The notes below the pieces were generated by a model, which saw only the letters and a list, made by a program, of their open reading frames with translations, did not search any database and was not told the DNA's origin. Of a stretch of 64,000 bases of DNA, positions 53,146 through 62,911 are shown piece by piece. The translations under genes were made by a program, and so were the position numbers. Origin of the DNA: Candidatus Zymogenaceae bacterium (GTDB lineage Bacteria; Desulfobacterota; Zymogenia; Zymogenales; Zymogenaceae); contig JAFGAS010000061.1 in the NCBI GenBank assembly GCA_016933535.1, positions 62,001-126,000 of the forward strand. The letters run 5' to 3'. Positions within the stretch are counted from its first letter, which is position 1; the number at the start of each line of letters is the position of its first letter.

Positions 53146-54503
53146 AAAAGCGAATTTTGATCGTAGACGACGAGGAGAGCATCCGCAAATCGCTGGTAGG
53201 GGCGCTTACCGACGAGGGGTACGAGGTCTCTGACGCCGAAGACGGCAGGAAGGCCCTGGAGCTGACCGAGACGACGAGACCCCACCTGATACTCCTGGAC
53301 ATCTGGATGCCCCAGATGGACGGGATGGAAGTGCTCAGGAGCCTCAATAAGGACTTCCCCGAGGTGGCGGTTATCATGATATCCGGCCACGGAACCATTG
53401 AGACGGCCGTTAAGGCGGCCAAGCTCGGCGCCTATGACTTCATCGAGAAGCCCCTGTCCCTGGAAAAGATCATCATAACCATAGACCACGCCCTCAGGGA
53501 AAAGAGCCTCGAGAGCGAGATAAGCCTCTACCGTGCCCGCTTCGACGTCAGCACCACGATCGTCGGGGAAAGCCCCCCGATCGCCAAACTCAAGGACGAA
53601 ATCCAAATGGCCGCCCCGACCGGCAGCTACGTATTGATTTCGGGGGAAAACGGTACGGGCAAGGAGCTGGTGGCCCGGGCGCTCTTCGCCATGAGCCGGC
53701 GCAGCGACGCCCCCTTTGTGGAGGTCAACTGCGCAGCCATTCCCGAGGAATTGATAGAAAGCGAGCTATTCGGTTATGAAAAGGGAGCCTTTACCGGGGC
53801 GGACGCCAAAAAGCTCGGTAAGTTCGATTCGGCCGACGGCGGCACGATATTCCTGGACGAGATCGGCGATATGAGCATGAAGACGCAGGCCAAGATTTTG
53901 AGGATTCTCCAGGAGGGGACGTTTGACCGAGTGGGGGGCAACAAGACTATCACGGTAGACGTGCGCGTGATCGCCGCGACCAACCAGAACCTCGGCAAGA
54001 AGATCGAAGAGGGCACGTTCCGTGAAGACCTCTATTTTCGGCTGAACGTCCTGCCGCTGGTCGTGCCGCCGCTGCGCGATCGAACCGGCGACGTCCCGCT
54101 TCTGGTGGATCACTTCATCAACGAGTTTTCAAAAGGGGAGACCCGTAGAAAGAAGACGGTTGACCCCCGGGCGGTCGATATGCTCAGGGGCTACCACTGG
54201 CCCGGAAACGTCCGGGAGCTGAAAAACCTCGTCGAGCGGCTCACCATTATGACCAGAGGCGGCGTCATCGGTCCCGAGGATATACCCGACTATATCAGGG
54301 GAAAGGTCGAGAAAGGCGGTGGCGAACCGCTATTTGCCTATGATGACCTCAAAGAAGCGCGGGATCATTTCGAGCGGATATTTATCGAGAAAAAGCTCAA
54401 GGAAAATGACTTCAACGTCACGGCGACGGCCAAGATCCTCAACATGGAGCGCAGCCACCTTCACAAAAAGATCCGGAGCTACAAGATCGACGAGGGGAAA
54501 TAG
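53142..54503 (+). CDS. ntrX: Sigma-54-dependent response regulator NtrX-like
   Basis: 453 residues: receiver with phospho-acceptor Asp53 (LILLDIWMP), AAA+ domain with Walker A GENGTGKE (168-175), the sigma-54 contact loop GAFTGA (215-220), TIFLDEIGDM Walker B, and a C-terminal Fis-type helix-turn-helix (TATAKILNMERSHLHKKI). Partner of the kinase encoded by the overlapping gene. It would activate sigma-54 promoters; none of those was located in the window. Convergent with the DEAD-box gene, 54 bp apart. Confidence 0.95.
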   Translation: MKKRILIVDDEESIRKSLVGALTDEGYEVSDAEDGRKALELTETTRPHLILLDIWMPQMDGMEVLRSLNKDFPEVAVIMISGHGTIETAVKAAKLGAYDFIEKPLSLEKIIITIDHALREKSLESEISLYRARFDVSTTIVGESPPIAKLKDEIQMAAPTGSYVLISGENGTGKELVARALFAMSRRSDAPFVEVNCAAIPEELIESELFGYEKGAFTGADAKKLGKFDSADGGTIFLDEIGDMSMKTQAKILRILQEGTFDRVGGNKTITVDVRVIAATNQNLGKKIEEGTFREDLYFRLNVLPLVVPPLRDRTGDVPLLVDHFINEFSKGETRRKKTVDPRAVDMLRGYHWPGNVRELKNLVERLTIMTRGGVIGPEDIPDYIRGKVEKGGGEPLFAYDDLKEARDHFERIFIEKKLKENDFNVTATAKILNMERSHLHKKIRSYKIDEGK

Positions 54504-54557
54504 TCCGCGTGCGATGATCCCTCGCGCCGACGCCACCCATCCGTTTATCCCCCTCTC

Positions 54558-55835
54558 CTACCACCGTTTTCGTCTGGCCGTCTTCCGATCCCGGTTTCTC
54601 TCCCGTTCGTGCTGCGGCTGCATCTGCGATTCCTCGCCCAGCTCCGATTCCTCTGCCACTCGAAAGGGGATCTTCCTGCCGATGAGGTGCTCGATCGGCT
54701 CCAGGTAATAGGCATCGTCCTCGGTGGCAAGGGAGATCGCCACGCCGCTCTTGCCAGCCCGGGCGGTCCTGCCGATCCGGTGGACGTAGTCCTCCGGGTT
54801 CTGGGGGATGTCATAGAGGATGACGCAGTCGACGTCCTCGATATGGAGCCCGCGCGAGGCCACGTCGGTGCCGATGAGGACCCGGATCTCCCCCTTCATG
54901 AACCGTTCAAGTATCTTAAGCCGCTTGCGCTGGGGGATGTCGCCAGACAGGGCCTGGGCGGAAAACCCGTTTCTGGTGAGCCGCTCCTTTATCATCAGGA
55001 CGCCGCTCTTGGTGTTGGCAAATACCAGGATCTTTGTGCTGTCGATTCTGCCGATAAGCCCCAGCAACAGCCGGAATTTCTCCCGCCTTGATACGTGGTA
55101 GAGCTCCTGAGTAACCTCCTCGACGGTGATGCTCTCCGGCGTGGCGGAGACCTCTACGGGGATCTTCATGAAGTGGTAGGTGGCCTCGACAACGGAAAAG
55201 GTGATCGTGGCCGAAAAGAGGAGGGTCTGGCGGTCCGTGAGCGGGGGGAGCTTCTTGAGGACGAAACGCAGGTCTTTGATGAAACCCATGTCCAGCAGGC
55301 GGTCGGCCTCGTCGATGACCAGTATCTCGACGCCCGCGGTCTTCAATATCCCCTGCTTCATGTAGTCGATGAGACGCCCCGGTGTCCCGACGACGATATC
55401 GACGCCTTTCCTGAGCGTATCGGCCTGCTCGCGATAATCGACGCCGCCGAAAATAGCGGTAACTGTCAGGCCGGTGTGAGCGCCCAGGTCGCGGGCTTCC
55501 CGCTCGATCTGGACGGCCAGCTCGCGTGTGGGCGTGATGATCAGCGCCCGGGGAAGCGTGCCCGATTTTTTCGGGTCCTTCAGGAGGCGCTGGAAGATGG
55601 CGATAAGGAACGCCGCTGTTTTCCCGGTGCCGGTCTGGGCCTGGCCGATGAGGTCGTAGCCGGCAAGGGTATAGGGAAGAGCCTTTTTCTGAATTTCGCT
55701 GGGTGTGGAAAAACCCATGTCACGGATTCCGGAAAGAACCCGCTTGTCGAGGTCCAGGTCCTCAAAAGAGTCTACCGGCGCAATATCATGGGAGGGCGGA
55801 ATGTCGTAGTCGGGGGTCGTTTTTGTTTTGGGCAT
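54558..55835 (-). CDS. DEAD-box RNA helicase
   Basis: 426 residues from ATG 55835 (a TTG further out at 55904 is rejected). Motifs in order: Q-motif FEDLDLDKRVLSGIRDMGF, Walker A AQTGTGKTA, PTRELAVQIE, GTPGRLIDYM, VIDEADRLLD (DEAD), SAT, and HRIGRTARAG. The basic C-terminal tail RDRKTARRKRW resembles RhlB/RhlE-type tails. It may unwind structured RNA in decay or ribosome assembly. A specific member name cannot be fixed from sequence alone. Confidence 0.95.
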   Translation of the reverse strand: MPKTKTTPDYDIPPSHDIAPVDSFEDLDLDKRVLSGIRDMGFSTPSEIQKKALPYTLAGYDLIGQAQTGTGKTAAFLIAIFQRLLKDPKKSGTLPRALIITPTRELAVQIEREARDLGAHTGLTVTAIFGGVDYREQADTLRKGVDIVVGTPGRLIDYMKQGILKTAGVEILVIDEADRLLDMGFIKDLRFVLKKLPPLTDRQTLLFSATITFSVVEATYHFMKIPVEVSATPESITVEEVTQELYHVSRREKFRLLLGLIGRIDSTKILVFANTKSGVLMIKERLTRNGFSAQALSGDIPQRKRLKILERFMKGEIRVLIGTDVASRGLHIEDVDCVILYDIPQNPEDYVHRIGRTARAGKSGVAISLATEDDAYYLEPIEHLIGRKIPFRVAEESELGEESQMQPQHERERNRDRKTARRKRW

Positions 55836-56089
55836 GCCTGATCTGTTGTAATGAGTATCGTATACGCGAAACGCCGTGTTCACTATGATTGACACGCGCG
55901 ACAATTTTTAACCAATATGTATTTATATCATATCCCTCGATAGAATACAACAATGTTTTCATAATTACTTTGCACGTGAGAACGATTACTATCTTGACAA
56001 ATAGGGTATAGTAAGCGCAGAATAGTTATATGAATATACCGTTATACATAAATATGGGCGGCGGCCTTTGAACACCGCTGGAGGAGACT

Positions 56090-56680
56090 ATGACACCGGA
56101 TGAAAGGATGGCGACGAATATGGCCATACGGGCGGCCATCATCGCAATCGAAGAGATCATGGGGGAAAACGCGACCAAAGTTATCTTTAACAAGGCCGGC
56201 AAGAGAGAGATCTATGATAACCCGCCGGAGTTCAATTTTGAGCCGTGCATCAAGGTAAGCGAGCAGGCGGCGATCTATCGGGCGATCATGGACCTGATGG
56301 GCTTTAAGGGCGGTATCGTGCTGTGGAGGAGGATAGGCTACTCGATTATGAAATGTGCGGTGGAAATCGGGCATATATTGGACAGCTTTGCCGAGCTTTC
56401 TCCTGCGGAAAAGTTCAACAAGGGCATGGAGATCTTCGTGATGGGCTCCGGGAAGGGAAAGCTGGTCACCGGCCCCGAGGGAATCGTCGAATTCGACAGC
56501 TTCGACTGCTTTTCCTGCGAGGGGTATACCTACACGCGGCCGGTGTGCGCCCACTATGAAGGGATCATCCAGTTCCTGTCGGACTGGGCATTCGGCAAGG
56601 ACACTTACCTTGCCCGGGAGACCCTCTGCATGGCAATGGGCGACAAGACCTGCTATGTGAAGCTCGTAAAGAAGGACTAG
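56090..56680 (+). CDS. V4R-like small-molecule-binding protein (second copy)
   Basis: 196 residues, similar in length and layout to the protein at 42211-42843. The N-terminal halves align (AIRAAIIAIEEIMGENATK here with a corresponding AIGDVLGENGKK there). It has CFSCEGYTY and RPVCAHYEG in the middle and ETLCMAMGDKTCYVKL near the end, the V4R Cys pattern. Ribosome site GGAGGAG just before ATG 56090. The gap upstream (55836-56089) is AT-rich without a confident promoter; TTGACA at 55994 lacks a matched -10. Ligand unknown. Confidence 0.75.
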   Translation: MTPDERMATNMAIRAAIIAIEEIMGENATKVIFNKAGKREIYDNPPEFNFEPCIKVSEQAAIYRAIMDLMGFKGGIVLWRRIGYSIMKCAVEIGHILDSFAELSPAEKFNKGMEIFVMGSGKGKLVTGPEGIVEFDSFDCFSCEGYTYTRPVCAHYEGIIQFLSDWAFGKDTYLARETLCMAMGDKTCYVKLVKKD

Positions 56681-56692
56681 TGATAGGAGAGG

Positions 56693-56744
56693 GGGCCGCA
56701 TCGATCGGGGCAGTTCGTACGTCAAAAAAAATGCGGCCCGTTTT
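56693..56744 (+). terminator. Terminator of the second V4R gene
   Basis: Stem GGGCCGCAT (56693-56701) with ATGCGGCCC (56731-56739), 29-nt loop, then GTTTTCC. The long loop makes it a moderate call. The remaining gap to 57078 (about 330 bp) is AT-rich and gene-free. Confidence 0.55.
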
Positions 56745-57078
56745 CCTGACCGACGAGTGCTCATCATGAGTCCTGAAACCTGTAAAGGGTCACCCATTAA
56801 GACCTTGCACAAGTAATTCCCCGCAATGTCCGACTCTCATTCTTAAATCTATCATCATATGTTTAGACGTTGGCGTATTCCATAAATAGAATTAATACCT
56901 ATCCACGTACTTTCTGGTTAATAAGATAGCCAAAACTCCTATACGCAGAATACTGCTTAACAATGAGCGAGTATACAAGTTGACAGGATCCCAAGCCGAC
57001 AACGGCCGATGAGCGCGACGGGAATAATATCCTTGCCTCCATACTTATCTTTTACTATAATCGGATAAGGGGGCGTTC

Positions 57079-58431
57079 GTGGATATCTTCGACCATTCCG
57101 ACAAGAAACGCCGGCAACGGCGTGCGCCGCTGGCCGACCGGATGCGGCCCAGGTCGCTTTCCGAATTCGTGGGCCAGGACGAGATCCTCGCGCCGGGCAA
57201 GCTCCTGCGCGCCTCCATCGAGCGCGACGAGATCGTCTCCATGATCTTCTGGGGGCCGCCGGGATCGGGCAAGACGACGCTGGCCCGCATCATCGCCGAG
57301 CTCTCCCGGTCTACTTTCGTCTCATTTTCTGCGGTTACCTCCGGCATTAAGGAGGTTCGGGAGGTCATCGAAAAGGCCGGCAACGACCTGAAGTATTACG
57401 GAAAGAAGACAATCCTCTTTATCGACGAGATCCACCGCTTCAACAAGGCGCAGCAGGACGTCTTTTTGCCGTATGTCGAGGACGGCACGATCGTCCTGAT
57501 CGGCGCCACCACAGAAAACCCCTCGTTCGAGGTCAACTCGGCGCTCCTTTCCCGCACGAGGGTCTACATATTCGCGCAGCTTACCGAAGACGACCTTGCC
57601 GCCATCGTCCGGCGGGCCGTGACCGATCCGGACCGCGGCCTGGGAGGCCTCCCGCTAAGTGTGGAGGACGACGCGCTTTCGCACCTTGCCTCCCAGTCCC
57701 ACGGTGACGCCCGGATCGCGCTGTCGGGCCTGGAGGTTGCCGTGGCCAACACGCCGGCCGGCCCCGACGGGACGATTCGCGTGACGCTGGCCGTCGCCGA
57801 GGAGGCGATGCAGCGGCGCGCCCTCATGTACGACAAGGGCGGAGAGGAGCACTACAATATCATCTCGGCCCTTCACAAGTCGGTGCGGGATTCCGACCCC
57901 GACGCCGCCCTCTACTGGCTCTGCCGCATGGTAGAAGGGGGAGAGGACCCGCTTTACATCGCGCGGCGGCTCATCCGCATGGCCATCGAAGACGTGGGGA
58001 TGGCCGATCCCCAGGCCCTTTCGGTGGCCGTGGCCGCCAAGGAGGCCTACCACTTCATGGGCTACCCGGAGGGAGAGCTGGCGCTGGCCCAGACGGCGGT
58101 CTACCTGGCGTGCGCCCCCAAGAGCAACGCCGTATACGCGGCGTTCGGCCAGGCGTCAAAGGACGTCAAGAAATACGGGGCCCTGCCGGTGCCGCTGGTT
58201 ATCCGAAACGCCCCCACGCGCCTCATGAAGGAGGTCGGCTACGGGAAGGGATATAAATACGCCCACGACTACGCGGATGCCAGGGTCGACCAGGAGCGCC
58301 TCCCCGCCAAGCTCGCCGGGAGGATATACTACCAGCCGACCGACCGGGGATTTGAAGAAGAGATCAGGCGGCGCTTGGCGGCCCGGCGCGCAAAACATGA
58401 ACGGAAACTGAAGGCAAAGGATACGCCATAA
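57079..58431 (+). CDS. rarA: Replication-associated recombination ATPase RarA (MgsA)
   Basis: 450-residue AAA+ clamp-loader-like ATPase that acts at stalled replication forks. [20 protein letters not shown] at the start, Walker [14 protein letters not shown], Walker [30 protein letters not shown] with sensor residues, and the C-terminal tetramerisation region ([19 protein letters not shown]). GTG 57079 with AGGGGG upstream. It is followed after 18 bp by a small membrane protein gene, probably on one transcript. Confidence 0.96.
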   Translation: MDIFDHSDKKRRQRRAPLADRMRPRSLSEFVGQDEILAPGKLLRASIERDEIVSMIFWGPPGSGKTTLARIIAELSRSTFVSFSAVTSGIKEVREVIEKAGNDLKYYGKKTILFIDEIHRFNKAQQDVFLPYVEDGTIVLIGATTENPSFEVNSALLSRTRVYIFAQLTEDDLAAIVRRAVTDPDRGLGGLPLSVEDDALSHLASQSHGDARIALSGLEVAVANTPAGPDGTIRVTLAVAEEAMQRRALMYDKGGEEHYNIISALHKSVRDSDPDAALYWLCRMVEGGEDPLYIARRLIRMAIEDVGMADPQALSVAVAAKEAYHFMGYPEGELALAQTAVYLACAPKSNAVYAAFGQASKDVKKYGALPVPLVIRNAPTRLMKEVGYGKGYKYAHDYADARVDQERLPAKLAGRIYYQPTDRGFEEEIRRRLAARRAKHERKLKAKDTP

Positions 58432-58449
58432 CATAACGAGGAGATCATA

Positions 58450-59058
58450 ATGCAGATGAAAAGATATGTCGGTATAGTTATAACGGTGTTCTGTCTCTGT
58501 TCTTTCGCCGTAGGGGCCGCGGCCGCGCCCCTGACGCCGCAGGACAAGGAGCAGCTCAAATGGCTTTTCGGGATGCTGGAGACCTCCGTCAACCAGGGAG
58601 ACGCCCAGGGGATCGTCAACCTGTTTTCGCCCAACATGCCCCAGGAGAGGCGAAATGCACTGACCAACAGCATCTACGCGACGATAGCCGGCAAAGGAAT
58701 CAGGCTCTCGTTCTTCCCGAACCTATCCGACGAGAGCATCAAGGAGATTCAGCCCGGGGTCCTGTATGAGGTGACCGGGAACTTCAAGGCCGAGGGACCG
58801 CAGTGGAACGTATCGGGCCTTTCGGCAACGTTTACGGTGGAGCGGGTCGGTTACTATTTCTATATCTATGATACGAACCTTCTCGACAAGATGGGCCCGG
58901 GGGCGGTCTTCAAGACCCTGGGGGTCGTCTTTCTCATTATCGGGGTGGTTTTTCTGCTGGGTATCATCGGTGTGATCATCATCGTCATCCTGATCGTAAG
59001 GAGCCAGAAAAAGAAGAAGGCGGTGGTGGGTTCCGGTGACGGCCCGGGGACGGTATAG
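58450..59058 (+). CDS. Exported single-pass membrane protein of unknown function
   Basis: 202 residues. Signal peptide (VGIVITVFCLCSFAVGAA), a soluble domain (about 27-150) with one clear amphipathic region, and a hydrophobic stretch at 155-182 (VVFLIIGVVFLLGIIGVIII) ending in a basic Lys-rich tail. Ribosome site GAGGAG before ATG 58450. Placed after rarA with no clear relation. Not recognised. Confidence 0.72.
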   Translation: MQMKRYVGIVITVFCLCSFAVGAAAAPLTPQDKEQLKWLFGMLETSVNQGDAQGIVNLFSPNMPQERRNALTNSIYATIAGKGIRLSFFPNLSDESIKEIQPGVLYEVTGNFKAEGPQWNVSGLSATFTVERVGYYFYIYDTNLLDKMGPGAVFKTLGVVFLIIGVVFLLGIIGVIIIVILIVRSQKKKKAVVGSGDGPGTV

Positions 59059-59352
59059 CCGTATAATAAACAAATCCAGAGAGAACTCCGCCGGGAAAAC
59101 GTTACGGCGTTGATGGTCGCAATGCAAACGCCCGTTTGTCGGAAATGAGACCACGCGCGGCCGCCGGCATCGGTCGGTAACGGCGCAGGGCCCGACGACG
59201 AGCGTTTTTGCACCACTTGTCCGGTAACTATGGTTTGGCCCAATCGGCGCCGGAAGGCCTTCGGGGACCGGCGGATCAGGACCGTCGCGCCCGTCCGGCC
59301 CGCGTGCATCGGCAGCCGGCTCAAAAAAATGAGCATCCGGGCACATATAGGG

Positions 59353-59382
59353 TTGCCATCGGGTACCGTATTGTTGTAGTAT
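59353..59382 (+). promoter_or_regulatory. Candidate promoter for the phosphate symporter gene
   Basis: TTGCCA (59353-59358), 18-bp spacer, TAGTAT (59377-59382), in the 428-bp gene-free gap 59059-59486. About 100 bp before the start. The rest of the gap is GC-rich without features, apart from a short palindrome CAAACG-CC-CGTTTG near 59126. Confidence 0.4.
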
Positions 59383-59486
59383 CTCCCGGTGAGGCCGCGG
59401 TCTTCCGAGAGCGGCGCGCAACAGCATAAAACCAAACGATGATTATGCGCTGAAAGGATCCCGCTATCGACGGTAATGTACCACAT

Positions 59487-61151
59487 ATGATCTTCGGCAT
59501 TATGGGGGGACTGGGGCTTTTTTTCTTCGGTATCCGCACCATGGGCGACGGCCTCCAGAAATACGCCGGGGACCGTCTCAGAAATTTCCTCAAGAGCATC
59601 ACCAAAAACCGCTTTATCGGCGCGATTACGGGGCTGATCGTTACGGCGATTATTCAGTCCAGCAGCGCCACCACCGTCATGACGGTGAGCCTGGTCAACG
59701 CCGGTCTTATCACGCTGGCCCAGGCCATCGGGGTGATCTTAGGCGCCAATATCGGCACCACGGTAACCGCCCAGCTCATCGCCTTTAGGATTCAGGATTA
59801 TTGCCTGCCGATACTGGGTATCGGGGTCATCCTCTACCTTTTCTTCAAGAAAGAGAAGATCGTCTATTTCGGCCAGATCCTCATGGGCTTCGGGATGCTT
59901 TTCTTCGGGCTCCTCATCATGTCGGACGCCTTCGTCTTCCTGAGAGAGTCCCAGAAGGTCCTCGACCTTTTCGCCAGCCTGGACGGGTTTCCCCTTATCG
60001 CGGTCTTTATCGGCACGGTCTTCACAATGATCATGCAGAGCTCATCGGTTACCGTCGGTATTACGATGGCCCTGGCAACGACCGGCCTTATCTCGTTTCC
60101 GACGAGCGCCGCCATCATCCTCGGCGACAATATCGGGACCACGATTACCGCCCAGCTCGCCTCTCTCGGAACCAATATCAGCGCACGGAGAACTGCCTGG
60201 GCCCACACGATGTTTAACGTCATCGGGGTTTGCTATATCTTCTTGCTCCTGCCCTACTACGTAAAGCTTATCAATCTGATTACTCCGGGAGACGTGGGAT
60301 TTATCATCACCACGTCCGCCGAGGCCGCGCGGTTTAATATGAATATCGGGGATGCCCCCTATGTCGCGCGGCATATCGCCAATGCACACTCCATCTTCAA
60401 CATTCTCAACGTTATTCTGTTCCTGCCGATGATCGGCGGACTTGTCAAAGTCGTCAGCTGGATCGTGCCGGGAGAAGTGGAAACGGAAGAAGAATTCCAT
60501 CTCGTCTACCTCAAGGGACAGATCATCTCACCGGTTATTGCGGTGGAAGAGGCGCGAAACGAGACTGTCCGGATGGCGCGTTTTACCTTAGATATGCTTG
60601 ACGATGACATGCGGGCGCTCCTGAACGACGATATCAAGAGGCTCGATAACGTCAGGCGGCTCGAGGGACGGGTAGATGTCCTGCAAAAAGAGATCACCGC
60701 CTATTGCGTCCAGATATCGCAGGAATCGATCACTCCCGAGGTCTCGAAAGATATCACGTCGCTTATCAACATGGTCAATAATATCGAGAGGATCGGGGAT
60801 CACTGCGATAACCTGAGCGAGCTCATCGAGAAAAAGAAGGTCGGGAAATACACTTTTTCCGAGGAGGCGACCGACGGGATACGGGATATCTACCATGAAA
60901 CACGTCACTTCCTGGAGTTCGTGATTTCGGGCATGGTGCGGCAGGAAGGCAGCATCAAGCCGGAGGCCGATCGGTTTGAAAAACGAATCAACTACCTTGA
61001 AGATACCCTGCGGCAGGCCCACATCGACCGTTTGAACGCGGCAACGTGCAGCGTCGAATCCGGCCTCGTCTTCATCGACATACTGACAAATTTCGAAAAA
61101 ATCGGGGACCACGTTTTCAACGTCGCCGAGGCCGTCGTTGGCATCAAGTGA
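59487..61151 (+). CDS. Na/phosphate cotransporter with PhoU-like C-terminal domain
   Basis: 554 residues. Family start GGLGLFFFGIRTMGDGLQK, then two inverted repeats each carrying the QSSS signature (IIQSSSATTVMTVSL; MQSSSVTVGITMALA) followed by GANIGTT and GDNIGTT. About eight transmembrane helices end near residue 340. Residues 350-550 are a soluble PhoU-like helical bundle (NNIERIGDHCDNLSE and FEKIGDHVFNVAEA). A predicted low-affinity sodium/phosphate symporter with its own regulatory domain. No good ribosome site precedes ATG 59487. pstS starts 142 bp later on the same strand. Confidence 0.93.
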   Translation: MIFGIMGGLGLFFFGIRTMGDGLQKYAGDRLRNFLKSITKNRFIGAITGLIVTAIIQSSSATTVMTVSLVNAGLITLAQAIGVILGANIGTTVTAQLIAFRIQDYCLPILGIGVILYLFFKKEKIVYFGQILMGFGMLFFGLLIMSDAFVFLRESQKVLDLFASLDGFPLIAVFIGTVFTMIMQSSSVTVGITMALATTGLISFPTSAAIILGDNIGTTITAQLASLGTNISARRTAWAHTMFNVIGVCYIFLLLPYYVKLINLITPGDVGFIITTSAEAARFNMNIGDAPYVARHIANAHSIFNILNVILFLPMIGGLVKVVSWIVPGEVETEEEFHLVYLKGQIISPVIAVEEARNETVRMARFTLDMLDDDMRALLNDDIKRLDNVRRLEGRVDVLQKEITAYCVQISQESITPEVSKDITSLINMVNNIERIGDHCDNLSELIEKKKVGKYTFSEEATDGIRDIYHETRHFLEFVISGMVRQEGSIKPEADRFEKRINYLEDTLRQAHIDRLNAATCSVESGLVFIDILTNFEKIGDHVFNVAEAVVGIK

Positions 61152-61292
61152 CGCCAACCCGTCCGGCGTTATAAACCGGGTCGATCGGGTAGCTCGGCAC
61201 GGGAGACGGTTTTCCGTAGGGGAACCTGCCGGGCTCCCCTTTGGCGGCGGGTGATCGATCAGGGCTTTTTTATCTGAGATGGAGGGATTTCA

Positions 61293-62327
61293 ATGGTGAA
61301 AAAGATCCTCATCCCCGTCGTCTTGCTTATCGCGGCCCTACTCATTGCCGTCCCCTTTTTTACGCGCAATGAACAGCTTCTTGGGGCCGGCGCGACATTT
61401 CCCCACCCGCTCTATTCCGGGATGTTCAGCGCATACTACCGTCTCACCGGCGTCAGGATTAACTACGAGGGGATAGGCTCGGGCGGCGGAATTCAGCAGC
61501 TCCTGAAAAAATCGATCGATTTCGGCGGGACCGAAATGCCGATCGAGGATGAGAGCGCCGGAAATATCGTTCATATCCCGATTGCCGTTGGCGGCGTGGC
61601 GGTCACCTATAATCTTCCCGAAAATCCCCCCATGAGATTTTCCCGCAGCCTCATCACGGATATCTTTCTCGGTCGGGTTACCACATGGAAGGACCCCGCT
61701 GTGGTTCGCGATAATCCGGGTGTTAGGCTTCCCGATCTTCCTATTATCGTGGTCTATCGATCAGACGGAAGCGGTACCAACGCCCTTTTTACCGGGTATT
61801 TGTCCCTGGTCGACCCCCATTTTGAAAAAATCGTGGGGACGGGGCTTTCCGTCACGTGGCCGGTGGGTGTCGGGGCCAAGGGAAATGCCGGGGTGGCAGG
61901 GCTCGTGAAAAATATCAGCGGGAGCATCGGCTACCTGGAGCTTGCCTATGCGCTGACCGCCCGACTGCCGGTGGCCGCCATCGAAAACGAATCGGGCGTG
62001 TTCGTTGAGCCGACTCTGGCCTCGACGGAAATATGCGCCGACGTGCCGATACCCGACGATACGCGGATAGTGTTGGTGAATACCGACGAACCGTCCGGGT
62101 ACCCGATCTCCGGGTTCACGTGGCTGATCCTCTTTGGCGATCTCGGCGAGGGGGGAATGTCGCAAAAACAGGCGCGGGCGTTGGTGGATCTCATCTGGTG
62201 GATGACACACGACGGGCAGCGGTTCTGCGCGCCGCTACAATACGCGCCGTTGCCCGCAGACGTGGTAGGCAAGGCGGAGCGGATTATTGAATCGATTACC
62301 TACGAGGGGAGGCCTGTCCATCGGTGA
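61293..62327 (+). CDS. pstS: Phosphate-binding protein PstS
   Basis: 344 residues. The N-terminal hydrophobic segment (IPVVLLIAALLIAVPFF) is a signal or anchor. The body has the PstS markers GAGATFPHPLYSGMF, YEGIGSGGGIQQL, RSDGSGTNALFTGYLS and GYPISGFTWLILF. Ribosome site GGAGGG. It is normally followed by pstCAB; here the next genes are a tRNA pair on the other strand, so it stands next to a symporter instead. Regulation by phosphate is expected, but no Pho box was confirmed. Confidence 0.93.
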   Translation: MVKKILIPVVLLIAALLIAVPFFTRNEQLLGAGATFPHPLYSGMFSAYYRLTGVRINYEGIGSGGGIQQLLKKSIDFGGTEMPIEDESAGNIVHIPIAVGGVAVTYNLPENPPMRFSRSLITDIFLGRVTTWKDPAVVRDNPGVRLPDLPIIVVYRSDGSGTNALFTGYLSLVDPHFEKIVGTGLSVTWPVGVGAKGNAGVAGLVKNISGSIGYLELAYALTARLPVAAIENESGVFVEPTLASTEICADVPIPDDTRIVLVNTDEPSGYPISGFTWLILFGDLGEGGMSQKQARALVDLIWWMTHDGQRFCAPLQYAPLPADVVGKAERIIESITYEGRPVHR

Positions 62328-62373
62328 AGCCCGGAAGTCATCTTACTATAATTCCCCGTCGATCCCGCGTACG

Positions 62374-62403
62374 AAAAACGGCCCCTGCAAAAGCAGGGAC
62401 CGT
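62374..62403 (-). terminator. Terminator of the tRNA-Val/tRNA-Asp transcript
   Basis: On the minus strand ACGGTCCCTGC (62393-62403) pairs with GCAGGGGCCGT (62378-62388) with one mismatch, loop TTTT, then TTTTT. It starts 11 bp after the tRNA-Asp 3' end. It could also end pstS on the other strand. Confidence 0.85.
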
Positions 62404-62414
62404 TATCTTTATTC

Positions 62415-62491
<77 letters not shown>

Positions 62492-62591
62492 GATTCCTTT
62501 CTCTTCCCGACGGCTCTTCGCCCTCCACTGGGATGATGAAACGCGATATTGGCTCTTCCCTTTTCTCCCATCCGTGCACACACGGACAATT

Positions 62592-62667
62592 TGGTAGGCG
62601 GAACAGGGTTTGAACCTGTGACCCCCGGCTTGTAAGGCCGGTGCTCTCCCAACTGAGCTACCCGCCC
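62592..62667 (-). tRNA. tRNA-Val (TAC)
   Basis: 76 nt including encoded CCA. D-arm GCTCAGTTGGGAGAGC, anticodon loop CTTACAA between CCGGC and GCCGG, anticodon TAC. Acceptor GGGCGGG pairs with TCCGCCT with two G-U pairs. First gene of a two-tRNA transcript starting at the promoter 62692-62720. Confidence 0.97.
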
Positions 62668-62691
62668 CTGAGCCCTGCCGTAAGATTTACA

Positions 62692-62720
62692 ATATTCTCA
62701 CGACGCGGCCGTCTTGTCAA
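62692..62720 (-). promoter_or_regulatory. Promoter of the tRNA pair
   Basis: On the minus strand TTGACA (62715-62720), 17-bp spacer, GAATAT (62692-62697). Start about 18 bp before the tRNA-Val 5' end. Confidence 0.65.
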
Positions 62721-62843
62721 GAAAAAATAGGGATGCGATCAAAAAGTAAAACGGGCAATCGGAGGCCTCGAAAACGCGGCGGAATCCCTCGGAAGTCGGG
62801 TGTAGCGCTCCGTATTACAGCCCGAGTGGTCATCAAAAACGGA

Positions 62844-62874
62844 TCGGGACACCCCTTGATGAGGGATGTCCCGA
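62844..62874 (-). terminator. Terminator of lon
   Basis: Stem TCGGGACA (62844-62851) with TGTCCCGA (62867-62874), extendable by CCC/GGG, about 40 bp after the lon stop. On the minus strand it is followed by TCCGTTTTTG. Confidence 0.75.
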
Positions 62875-62911
62875 ATAAAAAAGGAGGCAACGGAACTATC
62901 TGTCCGTTTTC

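Noticed and set aside
55994-56012. TTGACA near 55994 with TATAGT as a promoter for the second V4R gene
   Set aside because: The spacing between the boxes is only 7 bp and no better -10 is at 16-18 bp.
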